Source of the DNA: Janthinobacterium sp. Marseille
GTDB taxonomy: Bacteria; Pseudomonadota; Gammaproteobacteria; Burkholderiales; Burkholderiaceae_D
DNA length: 64,000 nt
Reading direction: 5' to 3'
Assembly: GCF_000013625.1 (NCBI RefSeq)
Contig: NC_009659.1
Span: 1,922,001 to 1,986,000 of the forward strand
A program made the translations under genes and the position numbers. Below are positions 38,796 to 46,930 of the stretch, in pieces; the stretch's first letter is position 1; each line of letters begins with the position of its first letter. Below the pieces are notes generated by a model. That model had not been told where the DNA came from. It did no database searches and saw only the letters and a list, made by a program, of their open reading frames with translations.

Positions 38796-41700
38796 TGATG
38801 GAATCTCTCATTACCAGTTCGGTTCGGTCTCGTTGGCTAGTTCTATTCATCACTCTGGTTGTCGCAATGGCTGGCGCTTGGCAACTCAATTTGTTGCCGA
38901 TTGATGTTACGCCGGATATCACGAATAAGCAGGTACAAATCAACACGCTGGTCCCAAGTTTGACTCCGGTCGAAATCGAAAAGCGTGTAACTTTCCCTAT
39001 TGAGACGGCACTAGCAGGGCTAGACGGAGTGGAAAACGTGCGCTCCATCTCACGCAACGGCTTCAGCCAAGTCACCGCGATCTTTAAGGAGAGCGCGAAC
39101 TTATACTTTATGCGTCAGCAGGTGACAGAGCGATTGGTAAGAGCACGACAAGATCTGCCTGAAGGTGTCACACCACAAATGGGGCCTGTTTCCACCGGCT
39201 TAGGCGAAGTGTTTCATTACAGTGTTGAGTACACCCATCCAGAAGGAAAAGGAGCGCCGGTCAAGGATGGTAAGCCTGGCTGGCAGTCCGACGGCAGTTT
39301 TCTTACCGAACAGGGAGAGCGTCTGCGAGATAACGTGGCCAAACAAGCGTATCTGCGTACGGTACAGGACTGGATTGTGCGACCGCAATTGCGCACTACG
39401 CCAGGAGTGGCAGATGTCGATTCGTTGGGTGGCTATGTCAAGCAATACGTCGTCGAAGCCGATCCTGCCAAGATGGCTGCTTACGGTATTTCATTTGCAG
39501 AGCTGGGTACTGCGCTTGAAGAAGCCAACGTTTCAGTAGGTGCCAATTATATTCGCCGGTCGGGCGAATCATATCTGGTGCGCGCTGATGGCCGTGTACG
39601 TACTCAAGACGAGTTGACTCGCGCTGTGGTCACATCCCGCAACGGCGTGCCAATCACGGTCGGACAAATTACTAAAGTCAACATCGGGGGCGAATTGCGT
39701 ACAGGCGTGGCCAGCCGAGATGGTTATGAAACAGTGGTTGGTAGCGCATTGATGCTGGTAGGCGCAAACAGTCGTACTGTGGCCGCTGCAGTCGGTGACA
39801 AGCTCAAGGAGATTGGTCGAATCCTTCCGGCAGGAATCGCCGTGGTGCCGACCTTGGACCGCTCACAACTAGTGGGAGCGACCATAAACACCGTAGCAAA
39901 AAATCTTACTGAAGGCGCGCTATTGGTCGTCGTCGTCCTGTTCGCTTTGCTAGGTAATTGGCGAGCTGCGATGATTGCGGCGCTTGTGATCCCGCTATCG
40001 TTGTTGATGAGTGCTATCGGTATGAACTCGTTGCATATTTCCGGCAACCTGATGAGTTTGGGAGCGTTGGATTTTGGCCTGATCATCGATGGTGCGGTCA
40101 TCATCGTCGAAAATTCGCTACGGCGGCTAGCAGAGCGACAGCATCGGGAAGGGCGCACCTTAGTACTGAAGGAGCGGCTTGAAGAAGTGGTCGCGTCGTC
40201 GCGTGAAATGCTGCGCCCCACCATATACGGTCAGTTAGTGATATTTCTCGTGTTCTTGCCATGCCTAACGTTCCAAGGTGTGGAAGGTAAGATGTTTTCG
40301 CCGATGGTCATAACGTTGATGTTAGCTTTAGTTTCTGCCTTCGTTTTGTCGCTTACGTTCGTGCCAGCTTTGATCGCGGTATTGATGAGTGGACCGGTCT
40401 CAGAGAAGGAAGTCAAAATCATCACCGTAACTAAGTCACGCTACGAGCCTTGGTTGCGACGAGCAGTTGCTCGTCCATGGCCATTTATCAATGCCGGGCT
40501 AGGCGTGCTGGTGCTCGCAGGTATCGCGTTTACCTTCGTGGGCCGAGAATTCATGCCGACGCTCGATGAGCAGAATCTGAATCTGTCTTCGGTACGTATT
40601 CCATCGACCAGCATTGATCAATCACTAGCTCTGGATCTACAGATTGAACGGGCTTTGTTGGAGCTTCAGGAAATTAAAACGGTGTATTCCAAGGGCGGTA
40701 CTGCCAGTTTGGCGGCAGACCCGATGCCACCCAACGCTTCGGATAACTACATTATCCTTAAGCCGAAGAGTGAGTGGCCCGAGGGTGTTACTACCAAAGA
40801 TCAGGTGATTGAGCGCGTCAGAGAAAAGACTGCATCCATTGTCGGCAACAACTACGACGTTACCCAGCCAATCGAAATGCGCTTTAACGAATTGATTGGA
40901 GGGGTGCGCAGTGATGTCGCGGTCAAGATATACGGTGAAGACTTGGAGCAGCTGGCCCAAAGTGCCATGCAGGTCGCGAATGTTTTGCGTAAAATTCCAG
41001 GCGCTGCTGATGTACGCGTAGCGCAAACAGAGGGCTTCCCGACCTTCGATTTAGTGTTTGACCGTGCTGCTATCGCTCGCTATGGGCTGACGGTCAAAGA
41101 CGTGGCCGACACGGTGTCAACGGCGCTGGCAGGACGATCAGTTGGGCAGATCTTCGAAGGAGATCGTCGTTTCGACATTGTCGTGCGTCTTCCCAATACG
41201 CTTCGTGATAACTTGGACGAACTTGGTGCTTTACCTGTGATGCTGCCAGTAGATAGGGACGAACAGCAGCGTGCCTCGGTACCGCTACGTCAATTGGTGC
41301 AATTTCGTGCTACGCAAGGCTTGAATGAAGTTAGTCGGGATAACGGCAGACGTCGTATCTATGTCGAAGCCAATGTGGTCGGACGCGACATGGGTAGTTA
41401 CGTTGACGAAGCACAGGCTAGATTAGACAAGGAAATAAAACTAACACCAGGTTCATGGATGGAGTGGGGAGGGCAGTTCCAGAACTTACGCGCTGCTACA
41501 GAGCGCTTGGTCATTATTGTCCCATTGTGTCTGGTGCTCATATCTGCCGCACTTTACATGGCGATCGGCAATGCGATGCTAACTGCTACTGTGCTGACAG
41601 CGATTCCATTGGCTCTTGCCGGAGGTGTGTTCGCTCTGGTGTTACGCGGTATTCCATTTTCTATCTCTGCTGCAGTGGGTTTCATCGCTGTCTCGGGCGT

Positions 41701-42034
41701 GGCTGTGTTGAATGGCCTGGTTCTGATCTCAGCCATCAACAAGCGCTTGGCTGATGGCGTCGAGGCCGTAACTGCCGTGATTGACGGCGCGATGGAACGT
41801 CTACGTCCTGTCCTGATGACTGCGTTGGTGGCTTCGTTGGGTTTCGTGCCAATGGCGATCGCCACTGGTACCGGTGCTGAGGTACAAAAACCGCTAGCTA
41901 CTGTGGTTATTGGTGGGCTGATTACTTCCACTATTTTGACATTGTTCGTTTTGCCTGCCATTACAGGGTTGGTACTGCGTCGGCGTCGTTTCAATGATAG
42001 CGCGAAATTAGAAACACGAATCGAATCACTATAG
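38792..42034 (+). CDS. czcA: CzcA-like heavy-metal RND efflux pump (1080 aa)
   Basis: Proton-driven exporter of Zn/Co/Cd-type cations. The start has three tandem ATGs at 38792-38800 overlapping the czcB stop. After the first helix comes NLLPIDVTPDITNKQVQINT, the CzcA/CnrA form of this motif. Membrane segment 4 reads LGALDFGLIIDGAVIIVENSLRR, with DFGLIIDGAV the signature of the Co/Zn/Cd HME-1 group; the CusA-type pump above has IAVGAMVDA instead. This difference is the main reason to assign the two operons to different metals. Standard twelve-helix layout. A hairpin follows. Confidence 0.93.
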   Translation: MMMESLITSSVRSRWLVLFITLVVAMAGAWQLNLLPIDVTPDITNKQVQINTLVPSLTPVEIEKRVTFPIETALAGLDGVENVRSISRNGFSQVTAIFKESANLYFMRQQVTERLVRARQDLPEGVTPQMGPVSTGLGEVFHYSVEYTHPEGKGAPVKDGKPGWQSDGSFLTEQGERLRDNVAKQAYLRTVQDWIVRPQLRTTPGVADVDSLGGYVKQYVVEADPAKMAAYGISFAELGTALEEANVSVGANYIRRSGESYLVRADGRVRTQDELTRAVVTSRNGVPITVGQITKVNIGGELRTGVASRDGYETVVGSALMLVGANSRTVAAAVGDKLKEIGRILPAGIAVVPTLDRSQLVGATINTVAKNLTEGALLVVVVLFALLGNWRAAMIAALVIPLSLLMSAIGMNSLHISGNLMSLGALDFGLIIDGAVIIVENSLRRLAERQHREGRTLVLKERLEEVVASSREMLRPTIYGQLVIFLVFLPCLTFQGVEGKMFSPMVITLMLALVSAFVLSLTFVPALIAVLMSGPVSEKEVKIITVTKSRYEPWLRRAVARPWPFINAGLGVLVLAGIAFTFVGREFMPTLDEQNLNLSSVRIPSTSIDQSLALDLQIERALLELQEIKTVYSKGGTASLAADPMPPNASDNYIILKPKSEWPEGVTTKDQVIERVREKTASIVGNNYDVTQPIEMRFNELIGGVRSDVAVKIYGEDLEQLAQSAMQVANVLRKIPGAADVRVAQTEGFPTFDLVFDRAAIARYGLTVKDVADTVSTALAGRSVGQIFEGDRRFDIVVRLPNTLRDNLDELGALPVMLPVDRDEQQRASVPLRQLVQFRATQGLNEVSRDNGRRRIYVEANVVGRDMGSYVDEAQARLDKEIKLTPGSWMEWGGQFQNLRAATERLVIIVPLCLVLISAALYMAIGNAMLTATVLTAIPLALAGGVFALVLRGIPFSISAAVGFIAVSGVAVLNGLVLISAINKRLADGVEAVTAVIDGAMERLRPVLMTALVASLGFVPMAIATGTGAEVQKPLATVVIGGLITSTILTLFVLPAITGLVLRRRRFNDSAKLETRIESL

Positions 42035-42046
42035 TGTTTTTTATTA

Positions 42047-42077
42047 AACTGGTGCTAGCTGATCGCTAGCGCCGGTT
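42047..42077 (+). terminator. Hairpin after czcA
   Basis: AACTGGTGCTAGC (42047-42059) and GCTAGCGCCGGTT (42065-42077) pair over 13 positions with two G-U pairs as RNA, loop 5. It lacks a T-run, so it may end transcription weakly or act as an RNA-stability element. Confidence 0.5.
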
Positions 42078-42170
42078 ATCTCAAATTTTGAAGTATCGGC
42101 CTGATATTGCTATCAGTCACCATCCGTGATGAAATAAGGTAGCGGAATAGGTAGTAAGGTGGAGAACAGA

Positions 42171-43223
42171 ATGCACAGAGGAGTTGTTTACGCGCTGTTG
42201 GCAGCCACATTGTTTGGTGCTAGTACACCTTTTTCCAAAATACTTGTCGGACAGATGGCGCCAGTCATGCTTGCGGGATTGCTTTATCTCGGAAGTGGAC
42301 TTGGTTTGCTCACTTGGTACGCCTTGCGCTCCCTATTCTCAAGAGGGGAAAAGACTTCAGGGGATCGTCTTACTAAGTCTGATTTACCTTGGCTGGGCGG
42401 AGCAATTTTGACTGGTGGTATTGCTGGTCCAGTGCTTTTGATGATTGGTCTAACGCTCACTCCTGCATCGTCTGCATCGTTATTACTGAATATTGAAGGT
42501 GTGCTGACAGCCTTACTGGCATGGTTTGTCTTCAAAGAGAACTTCGATCGTCGTATTTTCGCCGGCATGGTATTAATCGTGATCGCTGGCATTTTGTTGT
42601 CGTGGGATGAGCGTCCAGAATTGGAAATTCCCTGGGGTGCTCTTGCTATCGTTGCAGCCTGCTTATGCTGGGCTATTGACAATAATCTAACCAGAAAAGT
42701 CTCGGCAAGCGATGCAGTACAAATCGCCGGAATTAAAGGTTTAGTTGCTGGGTCGGTAAATCTATCGATTGCATTGGCTTTGGGTTACTCCGTGCCAGCA
42801 ATCACATCCATAGCAAGCGCAGGCCTTGTCGGATTTTGTGGCTACGGCTTGAGCTTGGTCATGTTTGTACTTTCGCTTAGACATCTCGGCACGGCTCGGA
42901 CGGGGGCTTATTTTTCCGCTGCGCCGTTTGTAGGTGCAGTTGTTTCGTTATTAATTTTGGGTGAAACACCTAGTACGGTATTTTGGATTGCCTCAGCATT
43001 GATGGGAATGGGCATTTGGTTGCACTTAACTGAAACGCATGGCCATCAACACACCCATTTACCTTTGTCTCATGCACATTCGCATCGCCACGACGCGCAT
43101 CATCAACATGAGCATAATTTTCCGTGGGATGATAATGAGCCACATGTTCATCCGCATGAGCACGAAGAATTAACTCACAGCCACGAACATTTCCCTGATA
43201 TTCATCACAGGCATAAGCACTAG
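42171..43223 (+). CDS. DMT/EamA-family transporter with a His-rich C-terminal tail (350 aa)
   Basis: Ten-helix inner-membrane transporter of the drug/metabolite superfamily (two EamA repeats: VVYALLAATLFGASTPFSKI and AIVAACLCWAIDNNLTRK). The ATG at 42171 is preferred over the GTG at 42159 because GGTGGAG lies 7 bases upstream of it. The last 65 residues are extremely rich in His (GHQHTHLP, HAHSHRHDAHHQHEH, HVHPHEHEEL, HHRHKH), which points to divalent metal export or buffering. This transporter type is known beside czc/cnr loci. It follows czcA in the same direction. The metal is not determined by sequence. Confidence 0.87.
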   Translation: MHRGVVYALLAATLFGASTPFSKILVGQMAPVMLAGLLYLGSGLGLLTWYALRSLFSRGEKTSGDRLTKSDLPWLGGAILTGGIAGPVLLMIGLTLTPASSASLLLNIEGVLTALLAWFVFKENFDRRIFAGMVLIVIAGILLSWDERPELEIPWGALAIVAACLCWAIDNNLTRKVSASDAVQIAGIKGLVAGSVNLSIALALGYSVPAITSIASAGLVGFCGYGLSLVMFVLSLRHLGTARTGAYFSAAPFVGAVVSLLILGETPSTVFWIASALMGMGIWLHLTETHGHQHTHLPLSHAHSHRHDAHHQHEHNFPWDDNEPHVHPHEHEELTHSHEHFPDIHHRHKH

Positions 43224-43323
43224 ACTAGATGTGCTTAGGTGAGACGCACTATCGGACTGGTGGCAGCGATACCATAATTACGTTGTATGCTTCGTAAGCA
43301 TTAACTACATAAGGGGAGATAAA

Positions 43324-43449
43324 ATGAAAAAAATACTGATAACAATGCTGTTAATCGTCGGCACTTCGTTTGCCTTTGCTCACTCTGGTGGAACTGATAA
43401 AAATGGCTGTCACAATGATCGAAAAAATGGTGGTTATCACTGTCACTAA
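43324..43449 (+). CDS. Tiny exported peptide with YHCH-type motif (41 aa)
   Basis: Short gene missed by length cut-offs. An AAGGGGAGA site precedes ATG, then a signal peptide (KKILITMLLIVGTSFAFA) and a 22-residue mature part beginning HSGGTDKNGCH and ending GGYHCH. The pattern HSGGTDxxGCHxxxKxGxYHCH is a small Cys/His domain that in other bacteria occurs alone or at the end of extracytoplasmic nucleases; it probably binds a metal. A true terminator follows, so it is the last gene of the metal cargo. Very likely expressed, judged by signal peptide, ribosome site and terminator. Confidence 0.75.
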   Translation: MKKILITMLLIVGTSFAFAHSGGTDKNGCHNDRKNGGYHCH

Positions 43450-43471
43450 ATTTCTAGATACTAAAATATGA

Positions 43472-43494
43472 AACCGGCTGTGTGCCGGTTTTTT
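43472..43494 (+). terminator. Rho-independent terminator at the end of the metal cargo
   Basis: AACCGGC, loop TGTGT, GCCGGTT, followed by a run of six T. Classic form, 22 bases after the small peptide gene. Confidence 0.92.
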
Positions 43495-43550
43495 AATGTC
43501 AGTTCAATTGCGTATGGCTGGGTTATCTCAACCTCGTACTTCGGTAAGTA

Positions 43551-43570
43551 GGATTGTTTTCTAAACATGG
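43551..43570. repeat. Direct repeat at the right edge of the metal cargo
   Basis: GGATTGTTTTCTAAACATGG, 17 of 20 identical to 17423-17442, same orientation. It lies just after the metal cargo and before the recombination module. Confidence 0.5.
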
Positions 43571-43630
43571 GAGATGCAAATCAACGCCAGATGCAGATTG
43601 AATGTGACTGCATTCCTATTTTTACATGGA

Positions 43631-43858
43631 TCAGTGATTACTTCGATACGAATATTCCATGAGTTGCTTGGCATCTATCTTCTCAATCGCAAGTAATGTA
43701 TCTTTTATGAATTGAATAGGCAGCTCTGGATTATCCTCCGCAGCCTTTCCGAGACGCGCCCAATATTCGATCTGCTTTGGAACTGAACGATGTTCAGCAG
43801 CGGCATATGACTTGGCGAGATCAATCAGTTCATCTGATAATTTCAATGCGATTGCCAT
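43631..43858 (-). CDS. ParD-like antitoxin family protein (75 aa)
   Basis: Small protein resembling the ParD-like group: MAIALKLSDELIDLAKSYAAAEHRSVPKQIEYWARLGKAA, i.e. a short beta strand followed by two helices (ribbon-helix-helix) with the conserved SVPKQIEYWA segment. The rest is a helical tail. A GGGAG site precedes the ATG. No toxin gene adjoins: downstream is the 43.5 kb repeat and upstream, on the same strand, the TnpT-like gene 22 bases away. It may be an orphan antitoxin or a DNA-binding regulator of the recombination module. Confidence 0.72.
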   Translation of the reverse strand: MAIALKLSDELIDLAKSYAAAEHRSVPKQIEYWARLGKAAEDNPELPIQFIKDTLLAIEKIDAKQLMEYSYRSNH

Positions 43859-43880
43859 GCGAACTCCCTGGTGTGGATGT

Positions 43881-44882
43881 TTACTGCCGGTCTAAATGCG
43901 CCCGAAAGTGTGCATTGGTCGCTTCTTGCACTGCTAAGGTCGCGTTAGCGCTAGCTAATTCTAATTCCAGTCGATGAATAGCCTTGCTCAACTCGGCAGC
44001 TCGGTTTGTCGCATCGGATATCTGAGTCGTGAGCTCCTTGAGTCGCTGATCTTTCTCCTCTAGCTTACTCACAAGAGCATAGTGCTGCTGCTGGATAACT
44101 GGTAGTGCTTCCAGTTTTTGCTCTAGTTGCCGTCCATAAGTCTGTTGTTCATAGGCTGATTTTCGAGCATGTGACAAGTCTGCTACTAGGCGAACTCCGT
44201 CTTGATTTAAGCGAGTTACCTCGTCCTGCTTGACTACCAAACTTTGTTGCAGTTTGCGCATCTCTGCCTGCAACTGCTGGATCTGTTGCTCATGTCGACG
44301 TTGATCCTGGTCGCGTTGTTCTTTCACTGATTGCCGGTAATGTTCTAGTGCCTCACGCGCATGCTGATGTTTCTCTTCGAGTGATTGGCGATGAGATTCA
44401 TTTTCCGACAAGCGCTCCTTTAGGTGAACAACTTGCTGATCCGCTGTATGTCGGCCCAGTGCCTCTTGCTGTAGGCATTCCTGCACTGCGGCTGCAGAGG
44501 TTTTTTCACGAGCCAGGTCAGATTCAAGCTGTACGACCTGACTGTTCAAGGCCACGAGTGCATTCTTCTGTTCGGAAAAGGCCTCGAGATGCTCGCGATC
44601 CTTCTCATGGAGCTGCGAGCGGATTTCATCCATTTGAGAATCTGCTTCCACCTGTAGTTGCGCTGCTAGACGCGCCACCATGTCTAATAACGACTCACTA
44701 ATGGAAGGGGAGGGATGACCCGTATCATCATCTAACTCTTTGAGATATTTGTGAATGGTTGTCTTAGACCCAGTGTTGCCCAGAGCAATACGAACAGCAT
44801 CCACTGACGGGTTGATCTGCTGAGCCAACAATAAATCCCGGGCTTTTTTCACATCCGACTTTAACAACCCTGAACGTGCCAT
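43881..44882 (-). CDS. tnpT: TnpT/KfrA-like DNA-binding coiled-coil protein (333 aa)
   Basis: N-terminal KfrA-type DNA-binding domain (about 1-60: DVKKARDLLLAQQINPSVDAVRIALGNTGSKTTIHKYLKEL) followed by about 260 residues of nearly unbroken coiled coil rich in Gln, Glu and Leu. The start at 44882 (MARSGLL) seems better than 44897. It is divergent from a tyrosine recombinase, with dyads in between. This is the arrangement of tnpT-tnpS in Tn4651/Tn5041-type transposons, where TnpT assists the recombinase in resolving cointegrates; the alternative is a plasmid-type KfrA. No Tn3-type tnpA is next to it. Confidence 0.78.
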   Translation of the reverse strand: MARSGLLKSDVKKARDLLLAQQINPSVDAVRIALGNTGSKTTIHKYLKELDDDTGHPSPSISESLLDMVARLAAQLQVEADSQMDEIRSQLHEKDREHLEAFSEQKNALVALNSQVVQLESDLAREKTSAAAVQECLQQEALGRHTADQQVVHLKERLSENESHRQSLEEKHQHAREALEHYRQSVKEQRDQDQRRHEQQIQQLQAEMRKLQQSLVVKQDEVTRLNQDGVRLVADLSHARKSAYEQQTYGRQLEQKLEALPVIQQQHYALVSKLEEKDQRLKELTTQISDATNRAAELSKAIHRLELELASANATLAVQEATNAHFRAHLDRQ

Positions 44883-44910
44883 GATTCCTCTATTCACAAA
44901 TAAGATAATG

Positions 44911-45019
44911 TATTACGTAATATGTAATTACATACTAGTTATACTGAAATTTCAAATGAATTTTGCATTTATCTAAAACAGGATAATGTATGATTATCCG
45001 GTGTGATGGCGATAATCAT
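44911..45019. promoter_or_regulatory. Intergenic dyads: probable TnpT operator and recombination (res-like) site
   Basis: Two overlapping perfect palindromes, TATTACGTAATA (44911-44922) and TATGTAATTACATA (44921-44934), lie just upstream of the TnpT-like start. Further on, GGATAAT/ATTATCC (44981-44999) and ATGATTATC (44990-44998) paired with GATAATCAT (45011-45019) over a 12-base spacer resemble recombinase arms around a core. This layout between divergent tnpT and tnpS is what is known for the Tn4651-type resolution site. The assignment is inferred from symmetry and position. Confidence 0.6.
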
Positions 45020-45074
45020 GTCCCAAATTGATCTTGCCAACTGTAATGATGCTTTCGCTAACCACTAAAAGAAT

Positions 45075-46007
45075 ATGGATAAAGTCGATCAATACTTACA
45101 TGCTGCGACGCGTGAGAACACGCGGAAAAGCTATCAAGCAGCTGTTCAGCATTTCGAGGTGGAGTGGGGTGGTTTTTTGCCGGCCACGGCCAATAGCGTT
45201 GCACGTTATCTCGCAGATCACGCAGAATCGTTATCGGCAAACACGTTGCGGCAGCGCTTAGCTGCGCTCGCGCGCTGGCATATAGATCAAGGATTTCCAG
45301 ATCCGACTAAGGCACCAATTGTGCGCGGCGTATTTCGCGGTATACTGGCCTCTCATCCAACCCAGGAAAAACAGGCCAAACCGCTGTTGCTGGGACAATT
45401 AGAACAAGTCGCAATCTCTCTGGATAAGGCAATCAACGACGCTGAGGGCACTAACAATCGGCCTCAAGCGTTGCGGCTCAAACGAAACAAAGCCCTCTTA
45501 TTGCTCGGTTTCTGGCGTGGCTTTCGTAGCGATGAATTGACCCGACTCACAATAGAAAATATCACTGCTTCTCCAGGAGAAGGCATGATTTGCTATCTCT
45601 CACGCACAAAAGGTGATCGGCAATATAAAGGCACGTCCTTTAAGGTGCCAGCATTATCGAAACTATGTCCTGTCGAGGCTTATTTGAATTGGCAAAATGC
45701 AGCACAACTAACTGAAGGCCCTACGTTTCGAGCGATCGATCAGTGGGGACATGTTAGTGAGAAGGGCATACATATTGACAGCATTGCGCCCCTGCTACGT
45801 TCAATCCTGCATGATTGCGGCGTTGTTTCAAGCGAACTTTATAGTAGTCACTCATTAAGAAGAGGGCTAGCAACCTGGGCAATGGCCAATGGCTGGGACA
45901 TTAAAACGTTAATGACCTATGTTGGGTGGAAGAATATGCAATCCGCATTGCGCTATATCGATACTGACAATCCCTTTATCCAACAGCAGCCAGAGCGTCG
46001 CGAATAG
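45075..46007 (+). CDS. tnpS: TnpS-like tyrosine recombinase (310 aa)
   Basis: Site-specific recombinase with N-terminal SAM-like core-binding domain (TRKSYQAAVQHFEVEW…SANTLRQRLAALARWH) and catalytic domain. Active-site residues: R in GFWRGFRSDELTRL, K in SRTKGDRQ, H-x-x-R in SSHSLRRGLATW, a W in place of the second His in VGWKNMQSALRYIDT, and Tyr in ALRYID. Length matches TnpS of Tn4651 (about 320 aa). It is divergent from tnpT. It could resolve cointegrates of the Tn7-like element or be a remnant of an earlier mobile unit. Confidence 0.85.
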   Translation: MDKVDQYLHAATRENTRKSYQAAVQHFEVEWGGFLPATANSVARYLADHAESLSANTLRQRLAALARWHIDQGFPDPTKAPIVRGVFRGILASHPTQEKQAKPLLLGQLEQVAISLDKAINDAEGTNNRPQALRLKRNKALLLLGFWRGFRSDELTRLTIENITASPGEGMICYLSRTKGDRQYKGTSFKVPALSKLCPVEAYLNWQNAAQLTEGPTFRAIDQWGHVSEKGIHIDSIAPLLRSILHDCGVVSSELYSSHSLRRGLATWAMANGWDIKTLMTYVGWKNMQSALRYIDTDNPFIQQQPERRE

Positions 46008-46015
46008 CTCCAAAA

Positions 46016-46693
46016 TTATTTTTGCCCACCGCCGGAAGAAGTGCTTGTACCGTGTTGACCTTGCTGAGATGAGCCCTGATTATTTGCTGGAGACGGAGGG
46101 GTGACGGCTTGGACCGGCATGCCAGTAATGCCTCTTTCAACGATTTGTGTTCTGGGCACCACCTTCTGCATACTTAAACCTGTTGCGCCATCTTGAGCGA
46201 TACTTCTAGTCACTTTATTTTCAGCCATGTTTGCACCTCTTAAGTTTATTGATACAAAAAAAATTGTCAGTACAAGAGCTACTCCAAACGCAACTGCAGA
46301 CAACCAATGATTAAGTAAGTCAGCACATTTATCCCACCAAAGGGATTCGTTGCATGCGGCATCCTCGCAACTCAGATAGTATCGTTCTGCTCTATCAAGT
46401 TGCAGTCTTAAGACCTTCAGACTTACGACATATGATGTAATTACTACAACAATTGCAAATGTAAAACATGCCCAAGAACCGTATAGTGCCCAAGCGTACT
46501 TAGCTTGTGAAATCGGGATAAAGTCCTTTAAGAATCCCAAAGATAGAGCCAGCCCAGCCGCAGAATAGGTCAAAATCGACTTGTCTAAGTTCTCGGCATT
46601 CGAAATTTGGCGCTTCGAGAGTTCTTCGCGATGACGTTCATATAGTCGTTTTCGCTCCTCAAGTTCTCTAGCCAAATTTTCTTCATCTGTCAT
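46016..46693 (-). CDS. Three-helix membrane protein with a repeated GxTGxxxQ motif, unknown function (225 aa)
   Basis: No family recognised. Residues 1-38 are a charged helix, likely coiled coil (ENLARELEERKRLYERHREE). Hydrophobic segments at about 41-60, 66-90 and 131-151. The C-terminal 70 residues are disordered-looking and carry two related units: IAQDGATGLSMQKVVPR and IVERGITGMPVQAVTPP, then a Gln/Ser/Gly-rich tail. The 53-aa peptide encoded 8 bases upstream has one copy of the same unit (IIKNGVTGQQMQPITRG) and a similar tail (QGSS). Together they probably form one system. Two-helix plus one layout is like small membrane effectors in defence clusters, but nothing shows that role. Confidence 0.7.
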   Translation of the reverse strand: MTDEENLARELEERKRLYERHREELSKRQISNAENLDKSILTYSAAGLALSLGFLKDFIPISQAKYAWALYGSWACFTFAIVVVITSYVVSLKVLRLQLDRAERYYLSCEDAACNESLWWDKCADLLNHWLSAVAFGVALVLTIFFVSINLRGANMAENKVTRSIAQDGATGLSMQKVVPRTQIVERGITGMPVQAVTPPSPANNQGSSQQGQHGTSTSSGGGQK

Positions 46694-46701
46694 CTGGGCT
46701 T

Positions 46702-46863
46702 TTATTTGGAGCCATTTTCAGGCTTTGGATTGCTGCTTCCTTGGCCAGATTGCCCGCGTGTGATCGGCTGCATTTGCTGTCCCGTAACCCCGTTCTTAAT
46801 AATTCCAACTGAGCCTGGAAAATTACGCGTGGTGGGATTTGAAATAAGCTTGATCGATTTCAT
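46702..46863 (-). CDS. Small peptide sharing the GxTGxxxQ motif (53 aa)
   Basis: Short gene that ordinary length limits skip. A GGAG site lies 6 bases before the ATG at 46863. The peptide has no membrane segment or signal; its centre IIKNGVTGQQMQPITRG matches the repeated unit in the C-terminal tail of the membrane protein encoded 8 bases downstream, and its end QSGQGSSNPKPENGSK is likewise Gly/Ser/Gln-rich. Good ribosome site, tight spacing and shared motif support a real gene. Function unknown; it may compete with or bind the same partner as the membrane protein's tail. Confidence 0.62.
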   Translation of the reverse strand: MKSIKLISNPTTRNFPGSVGIIKNGVTGQQMQPITRGQSGQGSSNPKPENGSK

Positions 46864-46930
46864 GATTGCTCCGCAAAAGAAAAAAGAAATGTAGCGGGAC
46901 GTCAGTATCCTGGGGAAGTACCGCTACTGC

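Noticed and set aside
43631..43858. Complete toxin-antitoxin pair with the ParD-like gene
   Set aside because: No ParE/RelE-type gene adjoins it on either side.
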